DNA of 64,000 nucleotides from Opitutaceae bacterium BACL24 MAG-120322-bin51 (GTDB taxonomy: Bacteria > Verrucomicrobiota > Verrucomicrobiia > Opitutales > Coraliomargaritaceae). The DNA lies in contig CAJJBN010000028.1 in assembly GCA_905182435.1 (NCBI GenBank), forward strand, positions 28,908 to 92,907, read 5' to 3'. The translations under genes and the position numbers were made by a program. Each line of letters starts with the position of its first letter. Positions within the stretch are counted from its first letter, which is position 1. The notes beneath the pieces were generated by a model, which was not told the origin of the DNA, searched no databases, and saw nothing but the letters and a program-made list of their open reading frames with translations. Of the stretch, positions 47,435 through 58,180 are shown piece by piece.

Positions 47435-49529
47435 ATGCTGCGATACATCCTTACCATTTTCTTAAGTGCATTCCTACTTTTTCAAGTCCAGCCCATCCTC
47501 GCACGTTACATACTTCCTTGGTATGGGGGCACACCCGCAGTCTGGACAACTTGCATGCTTTGTTTTCAAATCGGCCTGCTCGCAGGTTACGCCTATGCTC
47601 ACGGGTTGGTAGCCTGCTTTCGGAATCATCCTCGCAAGCAAGCGGCGATTCATTTCTGCTTAATCCTAGTATCTTTGACATTCCTGCCAATTACACCGAC
47701 GGATGCAATGAAGCCTGAGACAGCGGCCGATCCTACCTGGGGAAATCGTTTTATCTACTGCTAAAAACAGTCGGCCTGCCTTTTATCGTAATTTCCGCAT
47801 CTGGACCCCCTCATACAGCATTGGTTCTTCTCGGCTTCCAATGGCGCCTCGCCCTATCGGCTCTACGCCGTATCCAATTTCGGTTCACTTCTAGGGCTAT
47901 TGAGCTATCCCTTCCTGTTTGAGCCACTCTTCGGGCTTCGCCAACAAACCCAACTATGGTCTGGCACATATGTCGTCTATGGTATTTGCGCGACATTGTG
48001 CGCCTGGGGCTTCATCCAGAATAAGCCGTCAGCAGAAGCACCTACAGAGGATACGACCTCCTCTCCTTCCCCGACCTTGCAGAATCGTATTTTATGGGGA
48101 GTCTTTGCCGCACTCGGTTCAATCGTGCTGCTGGCGACAACGAACCAAATGTGCCAGGACGTGGCAGTCGTTCCATTCCTATGGGTGCTCCCACTCAGCC
48201 TTTACTTGATCACCTTTATCATCAGCTTTGATCATGCACGCTGGTATCACCGCGCGCATCTGGGTACCACTAACGACAGTCTCAGTGGCAGCGCTGGTGT
48301 ATCTACTCAATCAAGATTATGCAGACGTAGAACTACACATTAGCATCCAAGTAAGTATTTACCTCAGTGCGATGTTTTCTTGCTGTATGGTCTGTCACGG
48401 AGAGATGGTGCGCATCAAACCGCCGCCCACCTATTTGACTTCATTTTATTTAGTCGTGTCTTTGGGCGGAGCCATCGGCGGCATCCTCGTCAGTCAAGTC
48501 GCACCGCGTATCTTTACAGGCATGTGGGAGCTCCACCTCTCATTATTGGTTGTCGCTCTCATGATCAGTTATCGCGTCTTTCAAGATGTACGATCCGGCG
48601 TCATCGCAAATCGTTTTTGGATGGCACTCTTCGGCCTATTTTGGATTCAAGTCGTATTCACCATGAGCTTTTTCCTATGGCTTCACATTGAAGATCAGAT
48701 GGACGGAACCGTGGCAGCAAAGCGTAGCTTTTATGGCTCACTTCGTGTGTATGATGGCAATGTGGGCAAATCCAATCACTGGCGAGCACTCTACCACGGT
48801 CGCATTAACCACGGCCGACAGTATCTAGACTATGATACCATCCGCGCAAAACCATCGACCTACTACATGCAATTTAGCGGCGCTGGCCTCGCCTTTCACT
48901 TCCACCCGAAACGACTCGCCCAGCCTGAGCAACCAATCAACGTCGGCGTAGTGGGCTTAGGCACTGGCACACTTGCAGGCTATGCGAATCCAGGCGACTC
49001 GATACGCTTCTACGAAATCAACCCAGATGTTGAAACATTGGCACGTGAGCACTTTACATACTTAAAAGAATGCCCAGCCGACCTATCAGTCAAACTCGGT
49101 GATGCACGAATTACGATGGAGGCAGAGCTCGCAGCTGATGAGTCCAATCAATTCGACCTGCTCTTTGTCGATGCCTTCAGCGGCGACTCGCATCCCGATG
49201 CATCTATTTACCGAAGAAGCATTTCACACCTACTTTAAAGCATTTGGCTGCCGATGGGATACTCGTCGGTCCACATCACTAATCTTCATCTCGACTTAAG
49301 TGATCCTGTTCGAGTGCTCGGTGACGTGTTCGCTCTAAAGTCAATTTGGGTCCAGCGCTATCGCAAACGAAGGGGCGAGTATTACTCAAACTGGGTGCTG
49401 ATGTCTCGCCAACCCGAGACGCTTGATAAAATCATAGCCCAAGACCTGCATACCGATTGGGAACGAGCGGAAGCTCGTCTGATACACTGGACCGATGACT
49501 ACAGTAATTTGTTAAAAGTCATCAAATAG
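47435..49529 (+). pseudogene. Fused membrane/spermidine-synthase-like protein, several frameshifts
   Basis: The N-terminal half has repeated membrane helices ('MLRYILTIFLSAFLLFQVQP', 'VGLPFIVISASGPLIQHWFS', 'YLSAMFSCCMVCHGEMVRIK'). The C-terminal half is a spermidine-synthase-like domain with 'VGVVGLGTGTLAGYANPGDS', 'RFYEINPDVE', 'LLFVDAFSGDS' and 'HITNLHLDLS'. This is the fused MFS-like/spermidine synthase family; activity as an aminopropyltransferase is unproven in most members. At least six single-base shifts (about 47740-47810, 48250, 49190, 49235, 49270) break it, each repairable by one base, most in homopolymers. All expected motifs survive, so the breaks are probably not old. Confidence 0.8.
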
Positions 49530-49682
49530 GACTGATCCTTGCGGCGAATTTGACGCAGCATAACAAACGGATCATCATTAGACATCAGGGATTTGTACTA
49601 TACATCTCTTATTCTATTTAGTTTTGCCATCGACGACCTCAAAAGCCTTACTCAGCGATACGCCTCGAAAATAATACAATCG

Positions 49683-50186
49683 ATGAAACACTCCTCATTC
49701 ACCAAAGCACTCAGCCTGCTCATTGCGCTCGCTTCAATTTGCGCCACGACCTCAGCAGCAGAATTTTTAGAACACGAAGAGCAGGGACGCAAAGAGCTCG
49801 CCACCTATATGGCTGAGCTACAGGTCCTCACCCACAAACTCGGCCTATCGATCGAAGCGAAGAATCGCCCACTGATTCGATTCTACCTGCATGAGTCACT
49901 CGTCTTGATCGAGGATATCCAAGAGAGCTTGCCCGAGTATGAAGGCATACCCGTCGCCCTCTATATGGATCGTATGGCACTCCCGGCGTATCAAACGCTC
50001 AGAGAGAGATACGATACGTCTCAGGACAGACCCAAGTATTTTGACCATATCAGCACTGCATACGATGGCCTAATCACCACCTGCAACACCTGCCACGCAA
50101 GCTCAAGTCACGACTACATCCGTATTAAACGTAACTCGTTCAACCCGTATCTACAGGATTTCTCTGCTAGGAAAACTAGTCAATAA
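49683..50186 (+). CDS. Small exported c-type cytochrome
   Basis: The 167-residue protein has a signal peptide ('ALSLLIALASICATTSAA') and one heme site, 'CNTCH', at about residues 134-138 near the C-terminus. The rest is helical. A heme motif close to the end of a helix bundle is the layout of cytochrome c'/c-556-type proteins. It would sit in the periplasm. The HtrA-like gene follows after 12 bp on the same strand. The ATG at 49683 is chosen because the signal peptide starts there. Confidence 0.8.
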   Translation: MKHSSFTKALSLLIALASICATTSAAEFLEHEEQGRKELATYMAELQVLTHKLGLSIEAKNRPLIRFYLHESLVLIEDIQESLPEYEGIPVALYMDRMALPAYQTLRERYDTSQDRPKYFDHISTAYDGLITTCNTCHASSSHDYIRIKRNSFNPYLQDFSARKTSQ

Positions 50187-50198
50187 GCCCCATTCATC

Positions 50199-51256
50199 AT
50201 GCAGCTACCAAAAACACTACAACTTGTCGCCTACCTGTTTTTTAGTGGAATCGTTGTCAATATCGCGACTGCTTCGAATGCATTCCCAGCTGGCCTAGTA
50301 GTTATACAAACTGAATTCGAACGCCCTGAGGCCGCACCAATCCAGCAATCCTGCCTCGGTTTTGTGGTCGAGTCAGACGGCTATCTACTCACGAGCTACA
50401 AACAGATAATCGACCCCGACACCGGGCGCTATCTGGCAAGATACATGCGATCCTACAAGATGGTGACCAGCAAATTAGCCTGCGCGCGCAAGTGATCGGC
50501 CTAGAGCCCACGCTCAACTTCGCCGTCCTCAAGATTCATCACCGCAGCCCAATCGAAATACTCGAACACAACACTGATCGCGATCTATTGGCGGAAGAAC
50601 CCGTGTATGCGTATCATCAGGATAGCACCGGCCAGTACCTCAAGATCGATGGCACATTCACACTAATGAATCAACTCGAGTGCTACCAAGAAAATCTGAC
50701 CGCCACGATGTTGAAAACCGAGATCGAACTCCCCACCAGCTCGATCGGAGGTCCCATATTGGATGGTGATGGCAAGATATTTGCAATGCACACCGCCCAC
50801 GTGCCTGAAATGGACGAAGATGAAAAGGCTCAACTTGGCATCAGTGAAGACGAAATTCACTTACTCTCAATGAAGCTTGCGATGACAGTCTATAGCAGCA
50901 TCAAATATCGCGGCAGCCTCGTTTCGCCATGGACCGGCTTTTCGGTGCGCACACTCAGCGAAGAAGAGCAGATAGCATTCCCATTAATGAAAGGGCGAAT
51001 CCGCTACGGCATCGGCCTCGAACATATCTGGGAAGGTGGCCCCGCACAAGCGCTCGGCATTCAGAAAGATGATATTTTATTTCGGATGTCTCATTACCCG
51101 ATCAGTTCCGTTGCCAAGTTTCAGCGCTGGCTCTACCTCTACGGTGTTGGTCAACCTATAAAGCTCTACTTCGTGCGCCAAACAGACGAGGGCGATAAAA
51201 TGATCACCATTGATTATACGATCGAAGAACGCCCCAAATGGGCTAAACCCCGCTAA
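50199..51256 (+). CDS. HtrA/DegP-like protein with lost catalytic triad, plus PDZ domain; frameshifted
   Basis: A signal peptide is followed by a trypsin-like domain aligned by 'CLGFVVESDGYLLTSYKQI' and 'LEPTLNFAVLKI', and by 'TSSIGGPILDGDG'. At the catalytic positions His is replaced by Lys ('SYKQ'), Asp by Asn ('LNFAVLK') and Ser by Ile ('SIGGP'). A PDZ domain (last 100 residues, 'GIGLEHIWEGGPAQALGIQK') follows. The frame breaks near 50434; adding one base in GCAAG gives 'KIHAILQDGDQQISL' and joins the parts into about 352 residues. It is probably a periplasmic binding or chaperone-type pseudoenzyme, next to the cytochrome gene. Confidence 0.75.
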
Positions 51257-51633
51257 AAGCACGGGTAATCTGGGCCTGTACGCTCCGACTCAGCTATACT
51301 CATCGTATTGCAGTTCGGGCCTTATAACTCAAGATACAGCACGCCTATAGGCTGCTCCAGCCTACGTAGAATCGAAGTAAACATGCCTGCAAACAAACAG
51401 CAGGTTTGATAAACTCAAAATGCAGCTTAGTATCACTAGCAAATAGAATATAAATTTGCGCCCACAGCACCCTCCATCCCGCAAATGATAGCATGTATAT
51501 TTTAGTCATTAACCCCCGGAGCAATGGCTAGCATAGCTAACCTGTCCACACCCGCCTATCTGGTGATATCCATCAAGGTCAGGGTTCTCAACTTGCGCCC
51601 TCGATAAACTGAGGTGTAGGATGTATCCAGCAA
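51257..51633. other. Intergenic gap
   Basis: About 380 bases between two genes whose 3' ends face each other. I see no gene, RNA or repeat. No strong terminator hairpin is obvious. Confidence 0.5.
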
Positions 51634-53854
51634 CTATGCCTCTCCCTGAAAACGGAAGACAGTCATCGACACTGGAGGCAATTCCAGCTTAATCGAATAC
51701 GGACGTCCATCCCACTCGACCTCGTCGGCAACGACGCCACCGCCATTACCAAATCCAAGACCGCCATACCCTTTGGCATCGGTATTCAAAATCTCCTGCC
51801 AGAATCCAGGATACGGCACACCGACTCGGAAACCTTCTCGCTGCACGGGTGTATAATTACCGACGACTGCCAATGTATCGGTCTTCGCGGTGCCATTACG
51901 CAGGAAGGTTAAAACACTGTTATCTGCGTCCGAACTATTAATCCACTCGAATCCTTCCGGATGATTATCGCCCGCGGCAAAACCAGGGATCTGTTGGTAA
52001 ATACGATTGAGATCACGCACTACCATCTGCACACCTTGATGGTCCAAGTAATCCAACAGGTGCCAATCTAAACTACCATCGTGCGCCCACTCTGCGGATT
52101 GACCAAAGTCACAGCCCATAAAGAGCGTCTTCTTGCCTGGCCACATCCACATAAACGCATACAGCAAGCGGAGCTGACGTGCCTTATGCGACATCGGCTC
52201 TCCGGGCATTTTCAGCATCATCGAGCTCTTACCATGCACGATCTCATCATGTGAAAAAACCTGCGTGAAATTTTCGGAATACTGATAGAGCATCGCAAAC
52301 GAAAGCTGGTGATGCTCGAATTTTCGATAAATCGGATCTTTCTGGAAGTACTCCAAAGTATCGTGCATCCAGCCCATATTCCACTTCATGTCGAAGCCGA
52401 GACCACCTTCGGATGTCGGCTTAGTCACTCCTGGGAATGCGGTCGATTCCTCAGCAATCATCAGCGTGCCGGGATAATATTTGATGCACCAGATCATTGG
52501 TGCGGCGCAGGAAATCGATTGCTTCGAGATTTTCGCGACCGCCATACTGATTCGGGACCCACTGCCCTTCTTCGCGAGAGTAATCAAGATACAGCATCGA
52601 CGCCACGGCATCGACGCGTAAGCCATCGATGTGATAACGCTCACACCAAGCCAATGCGCTGGCGATCAGGAAAGTGCAGACTTCGTTGCGACCGAAGTTG
52701 AAAATATAAGTACCCCAGTCCTGATGGAAGCCTTGCCGCGGATCGGCATGCTCATACAGAGCTGTGCCATCGAATTGACCGAGCGCGAAACTATCCGTCG
52801 GGAAGTGGGCTGGCACCCAATCCATAATCACACCCAATCCATTCTGGTGCAGTATATCGACCAAGTACATAAAGTCTTCTGGCGTGCCGAATCGATACGT
52901 CGGCGCAAAGAACCCAGTCACTTGGTAGCCCCAAGAGCCATCAAAGGGGTGCTCCGATAGCGGCATGAATTCGACATGCGTGTAGTGCATGTCCTTCAAA
53001 TAGTCGACTAGTTCACTCGCTAATTCACGATAAGACAACGGGCGGTTGGCATCTTCGACGACCCGCTTCCATGATCCCAGATGCATCTCATAGATTGAGA
53101 CCGGCGCATTCGCCCAATCCGTCGATTCGCGCTGCTTGATCCAGTCGGCATCATGCCATTCATAACCATCCACTTTACAAACGATCGATGCATTGCCTGG
53201 AGGCGACTCAAACCGAGCGCCATACGGATCGGTCTTTAACAATGGAAAATCTTCCTGCTGCGTGCCGATCTCGAACTTATACTTGGCTCCAGCTTCTAGC
53301 CCAGGCACGAATAACTCCCAGATGCCTGATACACCGAGACTGCGCATCGGATGGTAGCGACCGTCCCAATGATTAAAGTCACCGACCAGCGAAACACGCG
53401 TTGCGCTCGGCGCCCACACGGCGAACGACACACCTGCCACACCATTTAACTCACGCAACTGAGCGCCCATCTTATTGTGGGCCTGGTGTTCATTGCCCTC
53501 GTTAAAGAGGTAGACATCATTATCCGACAAGCTAGGCAGAAAACTATATGGGTCGTAGAACTGACGAATTTCGCCATTATAGCGCTCGATCCTTAAGCGG
53601 TAGGCAAATACATCCTGCCGCTTAGGGATCACCCCTTCAAAGAACCCGTCGTCCGTCAAACGCTTCAATGAGTAGCGCGGGCCCTCGGGCTCGGACACGT
53701 CCACAACCTCGCAAGTCAACGCATCATCTAAAAAAGCGCGCACCACGATGCTAGACTTTGATCCAGCAGTATGCGGATGCATTCCCAATATTGAGTGCGG
53801 CTGGCTCGATGTCACCTGAGTAACCGAGTCGAGGAGGTTTTTAGAAACAATCAC
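51634..53854 (-). CDS. glgB: 1,4-alpha-glucan branching enzyme, frameshifted
   Basis: GlgB makes the 1,6 branches of glycogen. The N-terminal carbohydrate-binding domains ('VWAPSATRVSLVGDFNHWDG') are followed by the GH13 barrel: 'WGYQVTGFFAPTYRFGTPED', 'DWVPAHFP', the nucleophile Asp in 'HIDGLRVDAVASMLYLDYSR', the acid Glu in 'LMIAEESTAFPG' and 'FSHDEIVHGK'. The frame breaks near 52483. Dropping one A from CATCAAATATTATCC restores 'DLVHQYYPGTLMIAEES' and gives about 740 residues, the normal length. No other glg gene is beside it. Confidence 0.94.
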
Positions 53855-53997
53855 AGATGCAAGAAAAGATCACTTCCGTTACTATTTGCAAGAACCTAAG
53901 CCGTAACACACGATTCAAACAGAAAAAACCCACTTGATTCACACTCATGCGATAAAAGACTTGTCGCCCTAAAATACCCCGCCCATAGTCCCCTCCC

Positions 53998-56169
53998 GTG
54001 CTTAGAATCGCCCGGTTATACTCCCTCCTGTTACTCATCTCGAAGTTTTCGCTGACGCTTTTTGCGGCTCTGCCTGAACTGAGCTCGATTGAGCCCTTAG
54101 AGTTCGACGAGGCTGCTCAGCGCTTAGTCGCCCGCGGCGATGCCCGACTCGACTTCCAAGGCACGCGTCTCAACGCGGATCGTATTACCTACTATCAGGA
54201 ATATTCTCTAGCAGATGCCCTCGGTAACGTCGCGATCTCAAGAGATGGCTATCGCCTCATCGCCGACCAATTGAGCTATGATACTCAAGAAAGTGTATTC
54301 GCAGTCGATATCTTGCGCACTGGGCAATGGCCAATCTACATTGCTGGCGTCAGCGCAGGTGGCACCACAGAAAACACCACCGTTCAGGGAGCGACGATCT
54401 ATTATGGTAATCCAGGGCGCTTCACGCCCAATGTCTCTTCTGACCAGATTGATTTCACCAGCGAACAAGGCGGCAAATTAACGATGAGCGCCACGACCTT
54501 CAGAATCGGCAACCTGCCAGTCGCCAAACTCCCAAGCTACACCCACTACATCGATCAAACCCCCTTGCTCCTCGAGGTTGATGCGGGCTCGGATAGCGAA
54601 CTCGGCACTTACCTGCAAACAACGACTCTGTTCCCGGTCAATTCATGGCTACGTGCCGGAGCCAATCTCGACCTCTACAGCAAACGCGGTGTGCTGGTTG
54701 GCCCGACAGCTCAATATTCCTACAACTCCGAAAGCCAGACGATCACTGGCGCACTGAGTACTGGATATCTCAACGATCAAGGCGATCCCGAGCCTGGCCT
54801 TTACGATCAACCGATCGATTCAGAGCGTGGCTTTGTAGAATGGCGTCACCAACACCACATCGGCGAGCGCATTAATATAACTGCTTCGGCTAGTTATTGG
54901 TCTGATTCTGAGGTGACACGCGATTTCCGTGACGACTACTTCAGCGACAACCAACAACCAGACTCTTTTGTCGAAGCCGTTTACGCTGGCGACAACTACT
55001 TCCTGTCCGCCTTCGGACGCGTCCGCCCGAATGATTTCCAACTGGTGCAAGAGCGTTTACCTGAAGTGCGTTTCGATCTGCTCCCTGTGCCTGTTTTTAA
55101 GACTGGAGCCTACCAACGTTTCTCTGCCAGTTATGCGCATTTAGAAGAAGATTTCGGCCAAGTCATACCGGGGATCGACCAAGACAGTCAATCAGATCGC
55201 TTTGACTTCACCTACCGCATCGAGCGCCCCATCCTGCTCACTGACTGGCTCACCTTGACCCCTCTCGCCGGCGCCCGCGTCACGCACTACGAGAATCAAG
55301 AGATGGATCCGCTCGCCCTCGGCAGATACAATAATCCCTACGGCAACCCGACGCCCAGCGAACTCGAAGACGATCAATTCACTCGAGAGATCTACGAACT
55401 TGGTTTCGACCTCGAAGCGCGCGCCTACGCCACCTACGCCACTCAAAACAAAATGTGGAAAATCAACGGTCTGCGTCACTTAGTGCGCCCCGTATTACGC
55501 TACCGCTACTACTCGGATCCAGATGCTAAAGACGAGATCGCCGCCATCGATCGCACCGCTTTCGATCTAAACCGTCCGATGCTTGACCTGAGTGACTTAC
55601 GCAACGTCGACTCCATCAGTGAAACACACCTCACACGTCTCGGCGTAGAAAACCTGTTCCAAACCCGCGCGGAGGGCTATGGCTCGCGCACACTCGCCGC
55701 ATTGAATTTCTACCAAGACATTCTGTTTGAGAAGAACACACGTTACGATGGCGACAAGCAAGACAGCTTCAACGCCACATGGATCGAGCTCGTATTAAGT
55801 CCCGCTCCTTGGCTCAAGTTCGACCTGGCCAGCCGCTTTCAAACCCAGAGCATGTCACTCGAAGAGCTTCGCACACGCACCTCAATACGAAGTGGCGAAA
55901 TCTGGGAAATCGGGCTCTCAACTGTTTTTCTAGATGATCGGATCGATCAATACCGCATCGACTTCATCTATCGCATCAACGAGCGCTATTCGCTTCTAGC
56001 AGACACCCGCTACGACGCCGAAACTGGCGAATTTACCAGCACCGAGATCGGTATCAACACGCGGCTCAACAACGCATGGGAAATCATTTACGGGCTCACC
56101 TTCCGCCAGGATTCTAGCCGCGAAAGCGATTTAGAATTTACCGTGCGCCTACGACTCGCAAATCAGTAA
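53998..56169 (+). CDS. lptD: LPS-assembly protein LptD homologue
   Basis: LptD is the outer-membrane barrel that inserts LPS. The 723-residue protein has a hydrophobic N-terminal signal, an OstA-like periplasmic domain (about 30-150: 'ARGDARLDFQGTRLNADRI', 'DALGNVAISRDGYRLIADQL') and a long beta-barrel part with strands such as 'FRHHQHH' type turns and 'VLRYRYYSD', ending 'LEFTVRLRLANQ'. It starts at GTG with no obvious ribosome binding site. It is divergent from glgB and is followed by scpA after 12 bp. Identity with proteobacterial LptD would be low. Confidence 0.88.
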   Translation: MLRIARLYSLLLLISKFSLTLFAALPELSSIEPLEFDEAAQRLVARGDARLDFQGTRLNADRITYYQEYSLADALGNVAISRDGYRLIADQLSYDTQESVFAVDILRTGQWPIYIAGVSAGGTTENTTVQGATIYYGNPGRFTPNVSSDQIDFTSEQGGKLTMSATTFRIGNLPVAKLPSYTHYIDQTPLLLEVDAGSDSELGTYLQTTTLFPVNSWLRAGANLDLYSKRGVLVGPTAQYSYNSESQTITGALSTGYLNDQGDPEPGLYDQPIDSERGFVEWRHQHHIGERINITASASYWSDSEVTRDFRDDYFSDNQQPDSFVEAVYAGDNYFLSAFGRVRPNDFQLVQERLPEVRFDLLPVPVFKTGAYQRFSASYAHLEEDFGQVIPGIDQDSQSDRFDFTYRIERPILLTDWLTLTPLAGARVTHYENQEMDPLALGRYNNPYGNPTPSELEDDQFTREIYELGFDLEARAYATYATQNKMWKINGLRHLVRPVLRYRYYSDPDAKDEIAAIDRTAFDLNRPMLDLSDLRNVDSISETHLTRLGVENLFQTRAEGYGSRTLAALNFYQDILFEKNTRYDGDKQDSFNATWIELVLSPAPWLKFDLASRFQTQSMSLEELRTRTSIRSGEIWEIGLSTVFLDDRIDQYRIDFIYRINERYSLLADTRYDAETGEFTSTEIGINTRLNNAWEIIYGLTFRQDSSRESDLEFTVRLRLANQ

Positions 56170-56181
56170 CCACCGATCAGC

Positions 56182-56961
56182 ATGCAAGAAGCACTCGTCC
56201 CCTCAAATGACTTCGCCATACGACTGCCGGCATTCGAGGGACCACTGGACTTATTGCTCTACCTAATTCGACGCAACGAGGTCGATATCTACGATATACC
56301 GATCGAGCACGTTACCTCGCAATACATCGAAATCCTCGACTCAATAGAGAATCTCGAGCTCGAAGTCGCAGGTGAATTCTTCGTCATGGCCGCGACGCTC
56401 ATGTACATTAAAAGTCGCATGCTCCTGCCGCAACAGGACCAAGGCACCAATCAGGATGTCGAAGACGACGACATCGACCCACGCTGGGAACTGGTGCAAC
56501 AGCTGCTTGAATACAAAAAGTTCAAGGAAGCATCCTCCGAGATTGAGGAGCTCATTCTTAACAGTAACGATCTGATCGCTCGAATCGGCCCTAAAGAGGC
56601 GCTGCAGGCGGTCGAACGTCCGCTCAAGCCCGTCGAACGCGTCGACCTGTGGAATACCTTCAACCAAGTGCTTCGGCGGCTCGCAGAGCGCATCACTACA
56701 GGCGAAATCAATGCCGAGCAAGTCACCGTCGCCGACCGCATGGAGTTCATCCTGCTGCGCTTCAAGCAGAAGCCCAACTTTCTATTTTCAGAGCTTTTCG
56801 AAGCGACCACAACGATCACCACCATCGTCGCTACCTTTCTCGCCGTGCTTGAGCTCACACGGCTTGGAGAAATACTGATTAAACAAGATCGCGCCTTTTC
56901 TGACATTCGCTGTGAACGCGGTACCAATACTGGTTTTACCTTTAACAGCAGCTTCACTTAA
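56182..56961 (+). CDS. scpA: Segregation and condensation protein A
   Basis: ScpA is the kleisin that links SMC heads in the bacterial condensin. The N-terminal SMC-binding part 'FAIRLPAFEGPLDLLLYLIR' and 'VDIYDIPIEHVTSQYIEIL' is clear, then 'EFFVMAATLMYIKSRMLLP' and the C-terminal winged helix with 'TFLAVLELTRLGEI'. 259 residues is normal. scpB is not next to it; the next gene is a small unknown protein one base after the stop. Confidence 0.95.
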   Translation: MQEALVPSNDFAIRLPAFEGPLDLLLYLIRRNEVDIYDIPIEHVTSQYIEILDSIENLELEVAGEFFVMAATLMYIKSRMLLPQQDQGTNQDVEDDDIDPRWELVQQLLEYKKFKEASSEIEELILNSNDLIARIGPKEALQAVERPLKPVERVDLWNTFNQVLRRLAERITTGEINAEQVTVADRMEFILLRFKQKPNFLFSELFEATTTITTIVATFLAVLELTRLGEILIKQDRAFSDIRCERGTNTGFTFNSSFT

Positions 56962-56962
56962 G

Positions 56963-57208
56963 ATGCCGCGCAAAATGAAACAGTCCGCCCACCTGCTCGG
57001 AGTCGGTTTAGACAACACGGACGGACACAAACGGATCACCCAAGCCGATCGCTTTGCGATCGTAGGTGGCTCCAGTGAGACCCACGAGCGCATGACCGAA
57101 ACCGTCATCAAAACCTTCGAAACCCTAGATCGACGCGACAAGACGCTCGATCAAATCGAGCAACAAGAACTCGCCGAAATTATCCACAAAAACACCCCAA
57201 GTAAATGA
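56963..57208 (+). CDS. Small cytoplasmic protein after scpA, unknown function
   Basis: This 81-residue product begins 'MPRKMKQSAHLLGVGLDNTD' and contains 'RITQADRFAIVGGSSETHER' and a charged C-terminal helix ('LDQIEQQELAEIIHKN'). I do not recognise a family with a known function. Its start lies one base after the scpA stop, which suggests coupled translation and perhaps a role near chromosome organisation. The composition is normal for a folded protein. Confidence 0.75.
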   Translation: MPRKMKQSAHLLGVGLDNTDGHKRITQADRFAIVGGSSETHERMTETVIKTFETLDRRDKTLDQIEQQELAEIIHKNTPSK

Positions 57209-57256
57209 GCCGCTTGACAGCTTGCCCCGAACACACCTAATTTCGACCACTACTTT

Positions 57257-57760
57257 ATGAGCGAACAACCCAAAAAACCTTTTCAGAACGGCAGCGACGA
57301 AGTCCCATCTGCCGAAGTCCCATCCGCCGAGGCCGCTGCCGCAACAGAATTAGCCGCGCAAGCAGAGGCCACACGCGCCAATACCGATTCGATCACAGCG
57401 TCACCTCGAACCCCAGCGCAACCAGCACTTAAGCTCGCAACACCGCGCGCCGCGCCTCCCGCTGCACCCGCTGCACCCGCTGCACCACGTCCTGCTGCGG
57501 CTCCGACTCCTACACCAACTGCGGCAACACCACGACCAGCAGCGGCGGCAACACCACGACCAGCAGCGGCGGCAGCACCCGCTGCAGCTCGCCCTGTCGC
57601 GATCACCCCTGCAGCTCGCCCGGTCGCGATCACCCCCGCCGCTCGCACCGAAGAAGCATCCATCAACGTGCCGATGCTGATCATCGATGCCATCGCAGCC
57701 GCAGTTGCTATCGCATTTACCGTGTTGCTCCTGCAAGACCTCTCTCCTTTCTTAAACTAA
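57257..57760 (+). CDS. Ala/Pro-rich protein with C-terminal membrane anchor
   Basis: About 100 of 167 residues are Ala/Pro repeats such as 'AAPAAPAAPRPAAAPTPTPT', encoded by imperfect DNA repeats. Two copies of a 27-base unit code 'AARPVAITP'. The last 30 residues form one hydrophobic helix ('MLIIDAIAAAVAIAFTVLLL') with a short tail 'QDLSPFLN'. The layout is a tail-anchored protein with a long flexible cytoplasmic or periplasmic stalk. Function unknown. It lies between the scpA pair and trxA. Confidence 0.7.
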   Translation: MSEQPKKPFQNGSDEVPSAEVPSAEAAAATELAAQAEATRANTDSITASPRTPAQPALKLATPRAAPPAAPAAPAAPRPAAAPTPTPTAATPRPAAAATPRPAAAAAPAAARPVAITPAARPVAITPAARTEEASINVPMLIIDAIAAAVAIAFTVLLLQDLSPFLN

Positions 57761-57780
57761 ATTAAAAATTAAAATCTTAT

Positions 57781-58094
57781 GTCTGAAAACATCACCGAAC
57801 TCAATAGCAGCAACTTTGAAGCTGCAATAAGTGCATCCGTCCCAGGTCGTCGTCGACTTCTGGGCTCCATGGTGCGGCCCTTGTAAAGCGATTGCGCCGA
57901 TCCTTGAAGAACTCGCAGCCGAACTCGGCGATGCAGTCAAAATCTGCAAGGTCAACGTCGACGACAACAGCGAGATCGCCGGTAAATTCGAAATCCGTGC
58001 CATCCCAACCATTCTAGTCTTTAAGGACGGCGCAGTGTCCGACACCATCGTCGGGCTCACTTCCAAGGATGACCTGAAGGCGAAGATCTCTTAG
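57781..58094 (+). CDS. trxA: Thioredoxin, frameshifted near the N-terminus
   Basis: The redox motif 'VVVDFWAPWCGPCKAIAPIL' and 'EIRAIPTILVFKDG' (cis-Pro) define thioredoxin. The ATG at 57781 opens 'MSENITELNSSNFEAAISAS', typical of the first helix, but the frame breaks near 57842. Dropping one C from GTCCCAGG reads 'SVQVVVDFWAPWCGPC' and gives about 104 residues, normal for TrxA. A terminator follows 27 bp after the stop. It could be the reductant for the BCP peroxiredoxin at 16.2 kb. Confidence 0.93.
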
Positions 58095-58120
58095 ACGTTC
58101 GAAGTCCACTCTTTCCGAGA

Positions 58121-58156
58121 ATGCATCCGACCAACAGGTCGGGTGCATTTTTTTTG
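58121..58156 (+). terminator. Rho-independent terminator after trxA
   Basis: ATGCATCCGACC and GGTCGGGTGCAT form a 12-bp stem (one G-T) with loop AACA, followed by TTTTTTTT from the end of the stem. Confidence 0.92.
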
Positions 58157-58180
58157 GATTAAACCGACCGCTCACTCTGA

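Noticed and set aside
57283..57693. Antisense Ala/Gly-rich frame over the Ala/Pro gene
   Set aside because: It mirrors the GC-rich repeats; the plus-strand frame has a membrane anchor and sits in line with its neighbours.
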